Position numbers and translations under genes: made by a program | Notes under the pieces: generated by a model | The model's input: the letters and a program-made list of their open reading frames with translations, nothing else | Database searches by the model: none | Told to the model about the DNA's origin: nothing | DNA from: Phaeodactylum tricornutum CCAP 1055/1 | Taxonomy: Eukaryota; Bacillariophyta; Bacillariophyceae; Surirellales; Neidiaceae | Assembly (NCBI RefSeq): GCF_000150955.2 | Contig: NW_002238035.1 | Coordinates: forward strand, 1 to 64,000 | Length of the DNA: 64,000 nucleotides | Direction of reading: 5' to 3' | In this document: piece after piece, positions 24,891-33,032 of the stretch | How the letters are laid out: the number at the start of each line of letters is the position of its first letter | Position numbering within the stretch: position 1 is the stretch's first letter

Positions 24891-25140
24891 TCAATTCCTG
24901 GTTACACAATTTAACCCTTAGGTTAGGTGGTCTCCTAGGCTCTCGTCTAACCAGCCGCTGCAAGTCGGGATGAAGCCCAGTAAGGCAATAATAGTCTACG
25001 AAAAGAGTGTACTTATTCATGAAGGATTTCAGCAAACTAACGGAAGATAGTTTGGTATTACTCAAGCTGGAACCTCCTTTCAGTATAAGTTTAATCGATT
25101 TCTTCTTAACAGTAGATTTATCACCGGAGTTAATCATCAT
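24859..25140 (-). CDS. Small basic protein, unknown
   Basis: 93 residues, rich in Lys and Arg, opening MMINSGDKSTVKKKS. I recognise no domain. Its start codons overlap the stop of the upstream gene in the string ATGATGATTAA (25130-25140), which argues that the two are expressed as a pair. Its 3' end overlaps the end of the recombinase frame by about 30 bp. Confidence 0.4.
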   Translation of the reverse strand: MMINSGDKSTVKKKSIKLILKGGSSLSNTKLSSVSLLKSFMNKYTLFVDYYCLTGLHPDLQRLVRREPRRPPNLRVKLCNQELITDYFRYKGR

Positions 25141-25462
25141 CTAGGATCAATACATTCACTCCATTCTCTACGATGTATTCAATGATTGTCAGTCCATAAC
25201 CTGGAACAAAATGCCGGTCACCTATGACAATACCCATTCCGCGATCTTCACAAACCGATACAACATGCCCAGTATCTTTGACGTCATACTCGTGCATCTC
25301 TTCGCAGTAAGGACACTTCACACTAGTTGTACCTTGTTGCCTCAGTGCAATCGGCCTCTCGTAATATTCCTGCAAATACCGCTGCATCTGTTCCAAACTC
25401 ATGGGGAGGCCTCCCCCAAGAGCAGCTTCATTCGCACATACAACTTTTGAATTGTTCTTCAT
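25130..25462 (-). CDS. Small zinc-ribbon-like protein
   Basis: 110 residues. The middle carries CPYCEEMHEYDV followed by GHVVSVCED, so Cys-x2-Cys, His and a later Cys could bind one zinc ion. The C-terminal half (GMGIVIGDRHFVPGYG) is neutral and compact. No family recognised. It starts about 140 bp from the origin-like hairpin and is transcribed away from it. It overlaps the next minus-strand gene by 11 bp, in the style of viral or bacterial gene pairs. Confidence 0.5.
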   Translation of the reverse strand: MKNNSKVVCANEAALGGGLPMSLEQMQRYLQEYYERPIALRQQGTTSVKCPYCEEMHEYDVKDTGHVVSVCEDRGMGIVIGDRHFVPGYGLTIIEYIVENGVNVLILDDD

Positions 25463-25601
25463 GGTTTCTTTCCCAAGTTATGATCAAATCAGATGCCAAC
25501 AGACCCCAACTACAAATGTAAGGCCGTGTCTAACCTCTGCGCCCAACAAGTCAAAGTGTTATCACCGCGGGGTATTTTGCGCGCGTTTCCCCCGAATGAA
25601 A

Positions 25602-25662
25602 ATGGACGGGTTGGACAGGAGTGGGAAAACCATTATTACCCCACTCCCGTCCGTCCGTCCAT
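25602..25662. other. Hairpin with CRESS-type nonanucleotide (replication-origin-like)
   Basis: Two arms of 23-24 bp (25602-25625 and 25640-25662) pair almost perfectly: ATGGACGG plus GGAGTGGG on the left and the complement on the right, with about one mismatch and one bulge or two. The 14-base loop ends in CATTATTAC (25631-25639). This fits NANTATTAC, the loop motif nicked by Rep in CRESS-DNA viruses. It sits between a leftward gene and the rightward Rep gene, the usual place for such an origin. Confidence 0.75.
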
Positions 25663-25722
25663 GTTTGGAAACTTTCCGAAAACACGTCAGCATCATTTAA
25701 GACCCCAAACATGGACCCAAGC

Positions 25723-25752
25723 CCTGCCGGCGATTGAGGCCGGCGATTGAGG
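25723..25752. repeat. Short direct repeat GCCGGCGATTGAG
   Basis: The string GCCGGCGATTGAG occurs twice in a row, ending at the start of the AT-rich minisatellite. It may mark an insertion or slippage edge. Confidence 0.6.
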
Positions 25753-25754
25753 CT

Positions 25755-26226
25755 CCCTCATCATATGACATCCTCGCCTTCATTCTCGTCCATCCGTCAT
25801 CCCTCATCATATGACATCCTCGCCTTCATTCTCGTCCATCCGTCATATACTCATCAATATACGTCATATACTGATCATCCCTCACCAATACGCCATACAT
25901 ATCATCATACACTCATTCATATAACGTCAATATAACGTCGTCATTTACCTATCGTTGTTCATTGTTGTTCATTTCATCATACGCCATATGTCATTCATAC
26001 GTCATATACGTCATACATCATCCCTCACCAATACGCCATACATATCATCATACACTCATTCATATAACGTCAATATAACGTCGTCATTTACCTATCGTTG
26101 TTCATTGTTGTTCATTTCATCATACGCCATATGTCATTCATACGTCATATACGTCATACACTCATTCATATAACGTCAATATAACGTCGTCATATACCTC
26201 TCGTTGTTCATTGTTGTTCATTTCAG
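25755..26226. repeat. Minisatellite with about 46-bp and 143-bp units
   Basis: A 46-bp unit starting CCCTCATCATATGACATCC is present twice (25755, 25801). Then a 143-bp unit starting ATCATCCCTCACC occurs at 25874 and 26017, with a third, partial copy ending at 26226. The string ACGTCA occurs eight times in the array, mostly as TACGTCAT or AACGTCAA. The array lies between the hairpin and the Rep gene, so the repeated hexamer could be an iteron-like or CRE-like site, or plain satellite growth. Confidence 0.85.
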
Positions 26227-26352
26227 AATTTAGGTGTCAGAATTGCGAATTTTCTAGCTACACCCATAAAAAAAACAAAAAACAAAGCCTCTTCAAACCT
26301 CGAACAGTCTCATTATTTTAAGTTAAAAATTACCCGGCATTTAAACCAAAGT

Positions 26353-27102
26353 GTGGAATACTGCAAGAAAGACGGTAACTGGACTGAAGTAGGAGAATGT
26401 CCTGCTGAGAAACCAACCCAATGCGACTTAGAAGCTTTCAAGCAATCCGTCTGTGTTGAAGGCATATTTGACCATCATGAACTTCAAGAACTTCACAGCA
26501 CAGTCTGGGCTAATTATCGAGACAAGTTCTGCATAGACTACATTTCCCAGCATCTTCCACGAGATCCCATTCCGACTCATCCCCTCCGTGATTGGCAGTC
26601 CAAATTATATCAAAAGCTCATTCTAGCTCCACATCCTCGTGAAATCATATTTGTTGTAGATTCCGTTGGTAACCAAGGGAAGAGTTGGTTCTCAAAATAC
26701 TACAGATCTCTTCATGAAAAAAACACTCAAATAGTGAAACCATGCAAAGCAGCCAATATGGCTTATATGATCAAGGAAGCGTCAAGAGTATTCTTCTTTG
26801 ATCTTGTGCGTTCTCGAAAACTCTACCTCCAATACGACTTTGTGGAAGAACTGAAAGATCGTGAAGTCGTGAGCCCTAAGTATCACACTCGTTTGGTTCA
26901 GTTGTGCACCACTCCGCATATCATGGTCCTCATGAACCATTACCCTGATATAACCCGCCTGTCACATGACAGATACGTCATTTATAAAATTTGCGATGAG
27001 AACCCTAATTTTGACCCCGTTGGTGTTTCTATTGAAGAACAAAAAGCCGCGGAACTTCGAATGTCGAACCTCCGTGAAGAACAAAACCATCGTGAATATT
27101 AG
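26353..27102 (+). CDS. CRESS-type Rep protein, helicase part (virus-like fossil)
   Basis: About 250 residues. It opens with EYCKKDGNW, which matches the third HUH-endonuclease motif of CRESS Reps. A superfamily 3 helicase follows, with Walker A SVGNQGKSW, Walker B RVFFFDL and motif C IMVLMNHYPD, then an Arg finger region LSHDRY. In known systems Rep nicks the origin and unwinds DNA for rolling-circle replication. No ATG opens the frame and the 5' portion is not recognisable, so I regard the gene as broken. Similar Reps occur in bacilladnaviruses of diatoms, in other CRESS viruses and in plasmids; which is closest cannot be told here. Confidence 0.8.
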   Translation: MEYCKKDGNWTEVGECPAEKPTQCDLEAFKQSVCVEGIFDHHELQELHSTVWANYRDKFCIDYISQHLPRDPIPTHPLRDWQSKLYQKLILAPHPREIIFVVDSVGNQGKSWFSKYYRSLHEKNTQIVKPCKAANMAYMIKEASRVFFFDLVRSRKLYLQYDFVEELKDREVVSPKYHTRLVQLCTTPHIMVLMNHYPDITRLSHDRYVIYKICDENPNFDPVGVSIEEQKAAELRMSNLREEQNHREY

Positions 27103-27107
27103 TTAGC

Positions 27108-27566
27108 CTAAACCTTATCCTTCTGGTGATGATGCTCAAAATCCCTTCCCTCAATTGCATCGACCAGAAGCTTGATAATAAATTTAGGATCTTTGGTAAA
27201 CGTTTTCGAATTACCTGCCCGAGACAGGTGACCCACCGTCACCAATTGCTTATCAACACAGACCAGACGACCTAGATTAATTGCGTCTCCAAAACTTGAA
27301 GGATAACAAATGCAGCATTTTCCTAGCCATCGCCTAATGTGAGGTAGCCCGCAAGGAGACTTTAGACTTACATACCCCTTCAGCATCAAACAGGGTTTAT
27401 CCCAATTCACGACCTTGGAGATGCATGCAAATCGCGCCACCCTTTCAAACAACCGTATCAGGTATGTAAGCGACTCCTCTCTCGTGCTTTTGGTTTTAGC
27501 CCTATCCCCGTGCCGGCTGTAATTAAAGAAGAGACAGAAAACATAACGTTTCGCCGATGTTGTCAT
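27108..27566 (-). CDS. Small protein weakly resembling a Rep HUH domain
   Basis: 152 residues. FCLFFNYSRHG lies where CRESS Reps have motif I. LKGYVSLKSPCGLPHIRRWLG resembles the motif II stretch (HLQGY), without its first His. VCVDKQLVTVG aligns loosely with the motif III stretch, without the Tyr. If the likeness is real, the protein is a non-cutting relative of the Rep nuclease and may bind the origin. Otherwise it is an unknown basic protein. It is convergent with the Rep gene, 5 bp apart. Confidence 0.4.
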   Translation of the reverse strand: MTTSAKRYVFCLFFNYSRHGDRAKTKSTREESLTYLIRLFERVARFACISKVVNWDKPCLMLKGYVSLKSPCGLPHIRRWLGKCCICYPSSFGDAINLGRLVCVDKQLVTVGHLSRAGNSKTFTKDPKFIIKLLVDAIEGRDFEHHHQKDKV

Positions 27567-27653
27567 TTTACCTTAATTGGCAATCCTCTCTGTTAACACC
27601 AATTCTTTCCGGTTTTTATGAGAGACCAAGACTAATATAATCTTTATCTTATT

Positions 27654-28196
27654 CTAAGGTTCTGGTCCATAGAACGTCCTAACTTTGATTCTGGTACCGC
27701 CCTCATTGCCCCGTAGCTTGTAAACCAGTAGCTTAACGACCTGGCTATCGTCATGAAAGACAATACCCTGCATTGCATCTAACGTGAACTTCGCCAAATT
27801 GTCAATATCCGGTTTAACTGTCTCGAAAGGATTAGCCCTCCCCGGTTTCAATGCATTAATTCGCTTATTCCCATCGTAGTCGCTGTTAGGCCTTCGAATA
27901 TAGAAGAACAAATTAACCTCAAGGCATTCACCGCGTGGAAACACAACACCATCTTCAGGCAACAGAGCTTGCAACTTCTTAGAAAACTCCTTCAATTGCC
28001 TCGTCGCAGGGTTGAACCAAATTCCACGCCCCAAACGAGGCCTCGGCATAGGGATAGGTTTCCCTTCGATGTAGACGTCAATAGGCCTTCCAGTGTCCCT
28101 CGTCAAATCAATTACTGAAGGAGCCATGATAGGTGATAATCCCATTGGATACAACATGTCACATTTGGACCCAACGTTGTTTGGACCCATCCTCAT
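27654..28196 (-). CDS. RusA-family Holliday-junction resolvase
   Basis: 180 residues from the first ATG; a later Met at 28127 would give 157. An N-terminal strand IEGKPIPMPRPR precedes a block with KPDIDNLAKFTLDAMQG and FHDDSQVVKL. These are the RusA signatures with the three acidic residues that bind metal (D-x-D-N and the later Asp). RusA cuts four-way DNA junctions and is mostly known from phages, prophages and bacteria. Here it sits upstream of the small Rep-like gene on the same strand, 87 bp away, so both may come from one transcript. The frame looks whole. Confidence 0.85.
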   Translation of the reverse strand: MRMGPNNVGSKCDMLYPMGLSPIMAPSVIDLTRDTGRPIDVYIEGKPIPMPRPRLGRGIWFNPATRQLKEFSKKLQALLPEDGVVFPRGECLEVNLFFYIRRPNSDYDGNKRINALKPGRANPFETVKPDIDNLAKFTLDAMQGIVFHDDSQVVKLLVYKLRGNEGGTRIKVRTFYGPEP

Positions 28197-28553
28197 CTCA
28201 CTCCAAGAACCCCAATGCAGTTTGGATCATTCGCGCCAATTACTGTACCCCGAAATATCTGGATTATGATCGGTTTTTCTGGACGCCTCCGGACACGGGA
28301 CCGAATGAGGAATGAGTCCCATTACGCAACGCACGTCCCCGCCTGCCGACCCTCGCCCGGTAACATGAGATGCCCACGACCAAGTCACCGGTACCCACAT
28401 GATGACTCCTTTTCGTTTGGCAACCGGGATAGTTTTTTCTTCAACCCAGTCAAGCTGAAACCGAAAGGCTCCTGCTCGCCAACAATCAATCCAATAAATA
28501 CAAATCCAAAGCCATTCATCTTGTAAAACGTCCTCATGTTGTAGTCATGACAA

Positions 28554-28847
28554 ATGGTTGGCCTCAAAAGACACCCAATGACGAAGTATCTGCACCTCAC
28601 CGGGAATGATTTCAAATGGAGTCACGGTTATAAAGCTGACGAAGGCGGAGCGTTTGCACCAGGATTTCACCTCCCAGCATTGACGCCTCAAATGTCACGA
28701 AAGAAACCCCGGCAGCTAGACGAAGATAAAGAAAATCTAACAGCCGCTGACAAGTACATTAAGAAAGTGCAAGACGGCGCCGGTAGCCGTAAATTCAAAA
28801 ATTTCCTAGGTAACAAACCAATGGAACAACACACCCGCAAAACCTAG
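28554..28847 (+). CDS. Small Lys-rich protein, unknown
   Basis: 97 residues. The N-terminal half is mixed, the C-terminal half is Lys/Asp-rich (SRKKPRQLDEDKEN). No domain recognised. Upstream, 28197-28553 holds only weak open frames. The gene could belong to the island or be a chance frame. Confidence 0.3.
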   Translation: MVGLKRHPMTKYLHLTGNDFKWSHGYKADEGGAFAPGFHLPALTPQMSRKKPRQLDEDKENLTAADKYIKKVQDGAGSRKFKNFLGNKPMEQHTRKT

Positions 28848-28966
28848 TCGAAAACGTTTTTTTTTAGGGTTAGCTAGTTTACAGTTAGTGTAGTGTAGTC
28901 CTCTCCTCAATTCCTCTTCCGAGCTTAGTACAGCATATGAATCCATAAACCGGTACCTTCTCGACC

Positions 28967-30529
28967 CTAACTTATCTCTCGGTCCCCGCTCGATGGTTCA
29001 GTGTATTCTTTCCCAACGTCCGGCGGTGCTTTAGCATACTTGCGCACGGCCTTGAATGTCAAAAAAATCGAGAGGATACTGGTGATGGCCAACAAAAAAA
29101 GAACGGCAATCGATGCACCATGGTCCAATGACCAAGAGCCATAATCACTATCCTCATCTGCAGCATAGTTGTAACCCACATCACTGACGCAGCTGGACGA
29201 CAAGTATCGGTCAGTCACAGTGTCAGTATAAGTGATACATTTGGTGTTACCATCACAGCCACGGCCGCTCAATCCGCAGCGGTCCAACCCATTGTGCGTC
29301 AATTTACGGTAGGCAACACCAAATTCCTGGGCCAAGAGGTCAGGGTCGGTGGCAAATGCCTCAGCGTGCGGGCGCGTCATTGGATTAGCTTTAAGGAAGA
29401 AGTCAGACCTAAGGCGCATCTTCAACAGCTTAACATCGCAAGGGGAATCCGACGTGTTGTAGACACCATCCGCAAAGTTACAACCACGCATAGCCTGGGC
29501 TTCGCAATTAAGCGGATCCTCGGACAACTCGGTTTTACAGGTTGAGGGGGGCGTAGTATCTTCCACAACAGCGGGAATGTCACTGGAAAAGGGGTCCTCC
29601 ATGGACATATAGGATACAGTACCGTTCTTGTAAGTGCATACTTTACGCCAGAGCCAGTCATCCTTGAGCAAGTCGACGAAGAACTCAGGCACTCCTGTCT
29701 CTGGATCGGACCAGGAGAGAGGATCGGTTGTCCATTGTCCTTGATATCCAGAGCACATCCCATGGGCAGAGCCAAAGTTGTGTCCACCCCCAATAACGGC
29801 AACCAGTTCGGAGACAGTGAGGTTATACATGGTCACAAAGTGCATCATTGGATCGTTATCAGGCGATGCCATTGATTGGGTATAGGCCAACTTCTCCAGG
29901 TCCACACGGCCGCCCTGGACCCGAATGAGGTCCATGCGAGGAAAGCCCATAGAATCAAGCGCGACAACTCCGGCAATAATGACAGCGTCGGCAAGGGAAA
30001 CAATAGCGGAATTGTTAAGTCGACTGTTGATCTCGTCTGTAGCAGTCTGGATACAACCATTCATGTCGTCGTCGAGCTCTGCCTGGTTGAAGATCGTTCC
30101 TCCATTGGACCCGCCAGAACCGGAACCGTGGTGATAGGACCCACTGGAGTGGAAGGACGTACGGAGAAGGAGTGGAGCGAAACCACGATAACTGTCGTCG
30201 GGATTGGAGTCAGCGCCGCTGTTCAGAAGATCATATACTTTCTGAGCAACGTAACAGTAAGCAATTTTTTCCTTTTCCTGAAGCGTGACGAACCAGGGAG
30301 CGTGAAAGAGCTGACTGAGCTTTCCCTTTTCCTGTATCGAGAGAGTAGCCCACCAAGCTGCTTCTTCCGAAGGCAACAAGACATCGGTTCCTTTGCTCGG
30401 GCTCAGAACAGGATCCTGAGCAGACAAGGGCTGAGCCGACAAGGGTACAGCGACCCAAAGTAGGGCAAAAACGAAATGCACGGAAGGGAGAATCATCATT
30501 CTGAATTCATCAATTATTGTGAGGTCCAT
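28967..30529 (-). CDS. Secreted or membrane-anchored haem peroxidase
   Basis: 520 residues from the first Met (490-510 from later ones, for example 30499, which starts right at the signal peptide MMILPSVHFVFALLW). The plant-type peroxidase fold shows a distal pocket LLLRTSFHSSGSY with the catalytic Arg and His near residues 121-126, a helix LADAVIIAGVVAL, and a proximal haem-ligand segment VIGGGHNFGSAH near residue 250. A Cys-rich extension follows. One membrane span (AVLFLLAITSILSIFLTF) close to the C terminus gives a type I topology. It probably reduces hydrogen peroxide at the cell surface or in an organelle lumen. No intron is needed. Confidence 0.85.
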   Translation of the reverse strand: MDLTIIDEFRMMILPSVHFVFALLWVAVPLSAQPLSAQDPVLSPSKGTDVLLPSEEAAWWATLSIQEKGKLSQLFHAPWFVTLQEKEKIAYCYVAQKVYDLLNSGADSNPDDSYRGFAPLLLRTSFHSSGSYHHGSGSGGSNGGTIFNQAELDDDMNGCIQTATDEINSRLNNSAIVSLADAVIIAGVVALDSMGFPRMDLIRVQGGRVDLEKLAYTQSMASPDNDPMMHFVTMYNLTVSELVAVIGGGHNFGSAHGMCSGYQGQWTTDPLSWSDPETGVPEFFVDLLKDDWLWRKVCTYKNGTVSYMSMEDPFSSDIPAVVEDTTPPSTCKTELSEDPLNCEAQAMRGCNFADGVYNTSDSPCDVKLLKMRLRSDFFLKANPMTRPHAEAFATDPDLLAQEFGVAYRKLTHNGLDRCGLSGRGCDGNTKCITYTDTVTDRYLSSSCVSDVGYNYAADEDSDYGSWSLDHGASIAVLFLLAITSILSIFLTFKAVRKYAKAPPDVGKEYTEPSSGDREIS

Positions 30530-30976
30530 GAGAACAACCTGGCTGCAAACTAACCGTGACAGTGAGTTAACTTGAGTAAGTCGTACTAGAGTACTAGTTT
30601 CACGATCTTGAACTTTTACGATTTGGATCTTTTACCATCATCCGGAACGCATAGCATACGTGCGTACACACGTTTCCTTCCGTATAATCAATCGTACCAA
30701 ATCTCACCGGTTAACACAAACCATGAATAACCCGCACTGTTGGATAAGCAAGAAACCCGAGCGACGTGAAATTCGGCAACCAAGACACTCTCCTGGCAAG
30801 ATACTTCACATCTACCAAATTAATGCACGTCTAACAAACTAATTCTACTTACAGTTAGAGATCATTTTCTACCATCATCAGGGTTAGGATCAATAGCCTG
30901 GTATACATCCGGCAAGCCAGCACCGTTGCAAGCAAGGCGTCCCGCTACTTGCCCAAGTCCCCACATTCTCTCCACG
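30530..30976. other. Intergenic, upstream of peroxidase
   Basis: About 450 bp up to the start of duplication block 1. Nothing recognised; likely peroxidase promoter. Confidence 0.5.
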
Positions 30977-32680
30977 ATCGACTCCCGATTCGATTGTTGA
31001 CAGAGCTGATCTGCTTCCAGTTACTGCGCAACTCCAGTTGCTAGCGTTAAAAACAACCTAATGAGCGAAGGGCTCTTGCGAGAGAGAGTCTCGTCGTGTT
31101 GAAACTGTTGCAAACAGATTACTTTTCCCTACCAGTGCTTTCTGCTGCTGCTACTTGCTACTGTTACAGTTGCTCGCTTGTGCGACCGAACACGAGAGTA
31201 TGCAATTCTCACCAACGCCGCTGGAAGAGCCGCGGTGGGATCGCACGGTGAAAGTCGTCGTCTCTCCCGCCACGGTTACGGTCTCGAGACCTTCTACAGA
31301 TCGCGCGACGGAACACGACAGCCATGAGGGCAACGGGGACACGCCCATGGATAGGCCGCTAAATCCGATAGTCGGTTGTTTGAGCATGGAAGCCGGAGAA
31401 CCTACTCAACAAGCAGAACACGCGGGAGTTGGCGAGGAGGTGTTGGAAAAGACGGCCTATGTGGAGGAAGGAGCATCAGTGCTAGGAGCCGAGACGCTTG
31501 TTCCGGATGCTGCCTCTGAAGATGAGCGCGATGTTCCGATGATCACGACAACAATTCCAGCTTACGCAATTCCACCAATATCCGTGCCGAGCAACCAAAA
31601 GAACACGGACGTTGATACGAACACGACTGAAGTACCGCCCTTTGCCATGGGAGATCACGTATATCGCTTGACGGGACCGTTTGGATTGTCCCAACATCAC
31701 GGCATCGTACTGACTGTGGCACGGAACGAAACGTCGCCCCTCGAGTGGATCTTGGAGATTGCTGACTTTGATGCTTTGCTGGGAGCCCAGTCGGATCTTG
31801 ATCAGAATGAAATGAGACAAACGGATTGTACGTCCACACCGCAACATGCTGGTACGGTTGAAGCAATGTCACAGTCCCCCCACACAGCCGAACTCGAAAA
31901 TGCCGACGCGGAGAATTTGGAGTCAGTCGATAATCACGAGACGCCCCAAAAAATTGACGTCGCACTCACTTCACAGTACGTTCGAGAGTATCGCACGTCC
32001 GATTCCACGGTGACTTGGCACAAGGTACAGTACCACGCACGCTGGCTGCGCCGTCATTTCGGTCGTAGTGGAACGTGTACCGCAGCCGCAGCCGACGCTC
32101 CGGGTATGGTTCGAGCCCGGGTGGACTTTCTTTTGCATCACCCCGAGGCCTTACCGCCTTATCACATGCTCCAAGCCAATACGGAGTGTGTCGCGGTTTG
32201 GTGTCGAACTGGTACATGGGCTACGTTGCAAGCCACGTCTTGGTTAGCCGTGACGGCGGCGGGACAAGCCAAGTCGGCCGCGACGCTAGCAACCGTCGCC
32301 GCGTCCACCACCGTCACCGTTCCTGCGGCCGGACTCTGGGGTTGGATGGGCTACACCTCCCAGGCTAGTTTGGCCGTCACCCAACCGCACCTTCTACCGG
32401 CCATTGCCGCCTACGGAGCCGTGACGGTGGGACTCCCGCTGTTGTTTCTCCAAAAGGCCAAGCAAAAATGGAAAGACGTCACGGTTCAACTCAATACGGC
32501 CTTTTGGGACTGGGCTCAGTCGTCGGAGGACTTTGTCGAATCTCTGCTGCAGTGGAGCAGCCAACACGATCCTGTGGTTCTTGTCGACTAAAGAAGACAG
32601 GATCAATGATGGCAATTGAAAATTCATGTTGAGACCGTAACGTCGGAAGGTTAGTCATGGACGTTTTGAGGTGCATCTGA
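30977..32680. repeat. Segmental duplication block 1, copy B
   Basis: The intact partner of 7797-9498, about 98 percent identical. It includes about 220 bp upstream of the LRAT-like gene, so promoter elements were copied too. Confidence 0.9.
31200..32591 (+). CDS. LRAT-like (NlpC/P60-fold) protein
   Basis: 463 residues from the ATG at 31200, the first in-frame ATG after a stop at 31062. The frame is open 45 codons further up and reads like a signal peptide (YLLLLQLLACATEH), so an upstream exon is possible. The N-terminal 150 residues are low-complexity and acidic. The LRAT fold follows: GDHVYRLTGPFG and HHGIVL give the catalytic His, and NTECVAVWCRTG gives the catalytic Cys in the LRAT NCEHF-type box. 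The C terminus is hydrophobic (AAAGLWGWMGY and AAYGAVTVGLPLLFL), suggesting membrane anchoring. LRAT proteins are acyltransferases or thiolases acting on lipids or proteins; the substrate is unknown. Confidence 0.7.
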   Translation: MQFSPTPLEEPRWDRTVKVVVSPATVTVSRPSTDRATEHDSHEGNGDTPMDRPLNPIVGCLSMEAGEPTQQAEHAGVGEEVLEKTAYVEEGASVLGAETLVPDAASEDERDVPMITTTIPAYAIPPISVPSNQKNTDVDTNTTEVPPFAMGDHVYRLTGPFGLSQHHGIVLTVARNETSPLEWILEIADFDALLGAQSDLDQNEMRQTDCTSTPQHAGTVEAMSQSPHTAELENADAENLESVDNHETPQKIDVALTSQYVREYRTSDSTVTWHKVQYHARWLRRHFGRSGTCTAAAADAPGMVRARVDFLLHHPEALPPYHMLQANTECVAVWCRTGTWATLQATSWLAVTAAGQAKSAATLATVAASTTVTVPAAGLWGWMGYTSQASLAVTQPHLLPAIAAYGAVTVGLPLLFLQKAKQKWKDVTVQLNTAFWDWAQSSEDFVESLLQWSSQHDPVVLVD

Positions 32681-33032
32681 AGTCCTCCCGTTGTTGTCTT
32701 TGCTGTTGCTTTTGATGAACTAGTCTTGGTCATGCTGAAGAGTTACGGCAGTACGGCTCAAACTGACAGCGTTAAATTACTTGAAGAGCACTAACACCCA
32801 ATCATTCACTCAAAGCTATTTGTCATTGAAGTAATGGCAATGCGATCGATTGTCGGAGTAGCTTGGATGACTAATGTCCGTGACTCCTCGTGAGCAACAG
32901 GATGAGGGCACTATCTATCGAGGTATCGCTCACGAGCTTCAGCAACTCACAAAATAATATTACATACGTCCAGATTGACATTGATGATGCCGATACCTTA
33001 GCAATGGACGTTGGACATCTACAATGTCCTCT

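Larger units (their letters stand above)
22062..28966. mobile_element. Composite island with recombinase, CRESS-type Rep, origin hairpin and RusA
   Basis: An AT-richer stretch with tightly packed genes on both strands, unlike the flanking host genes. From left to right it holds: palindromic repeats, a tyrosine recombinase, two overlapping small minus-strand genes, a hairpin with a CRESS nonanucleotide, a minisatellite, a Rep helicase, a Rep-endonuclease-like small protein, and a RusA resolvase. Convergent neighbours overlap by about 30 bp or lie 5 bp apart. No capsid gene is seen. It could be one mobile element or several layered insertions. Boundaries are inferred: the left is where the element 2 LTR stops, the right is the peroxidase gene. 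I see at least two broken genes, so the copy is probably not active. Confidence 0.55.

Noticed and set aside
28215-28526. Plus-strand frame of 103 codons and a minus-strand frame at 28385-28615
   Set aside because: They overlap on opposite strands; neither shows a domain or credible composition.
28864-28873. TTAGGGTTAG as interstitial telomere repeat at the island edge
   Set aside because: Under two units long; expected by chance in AT-rich DNA.
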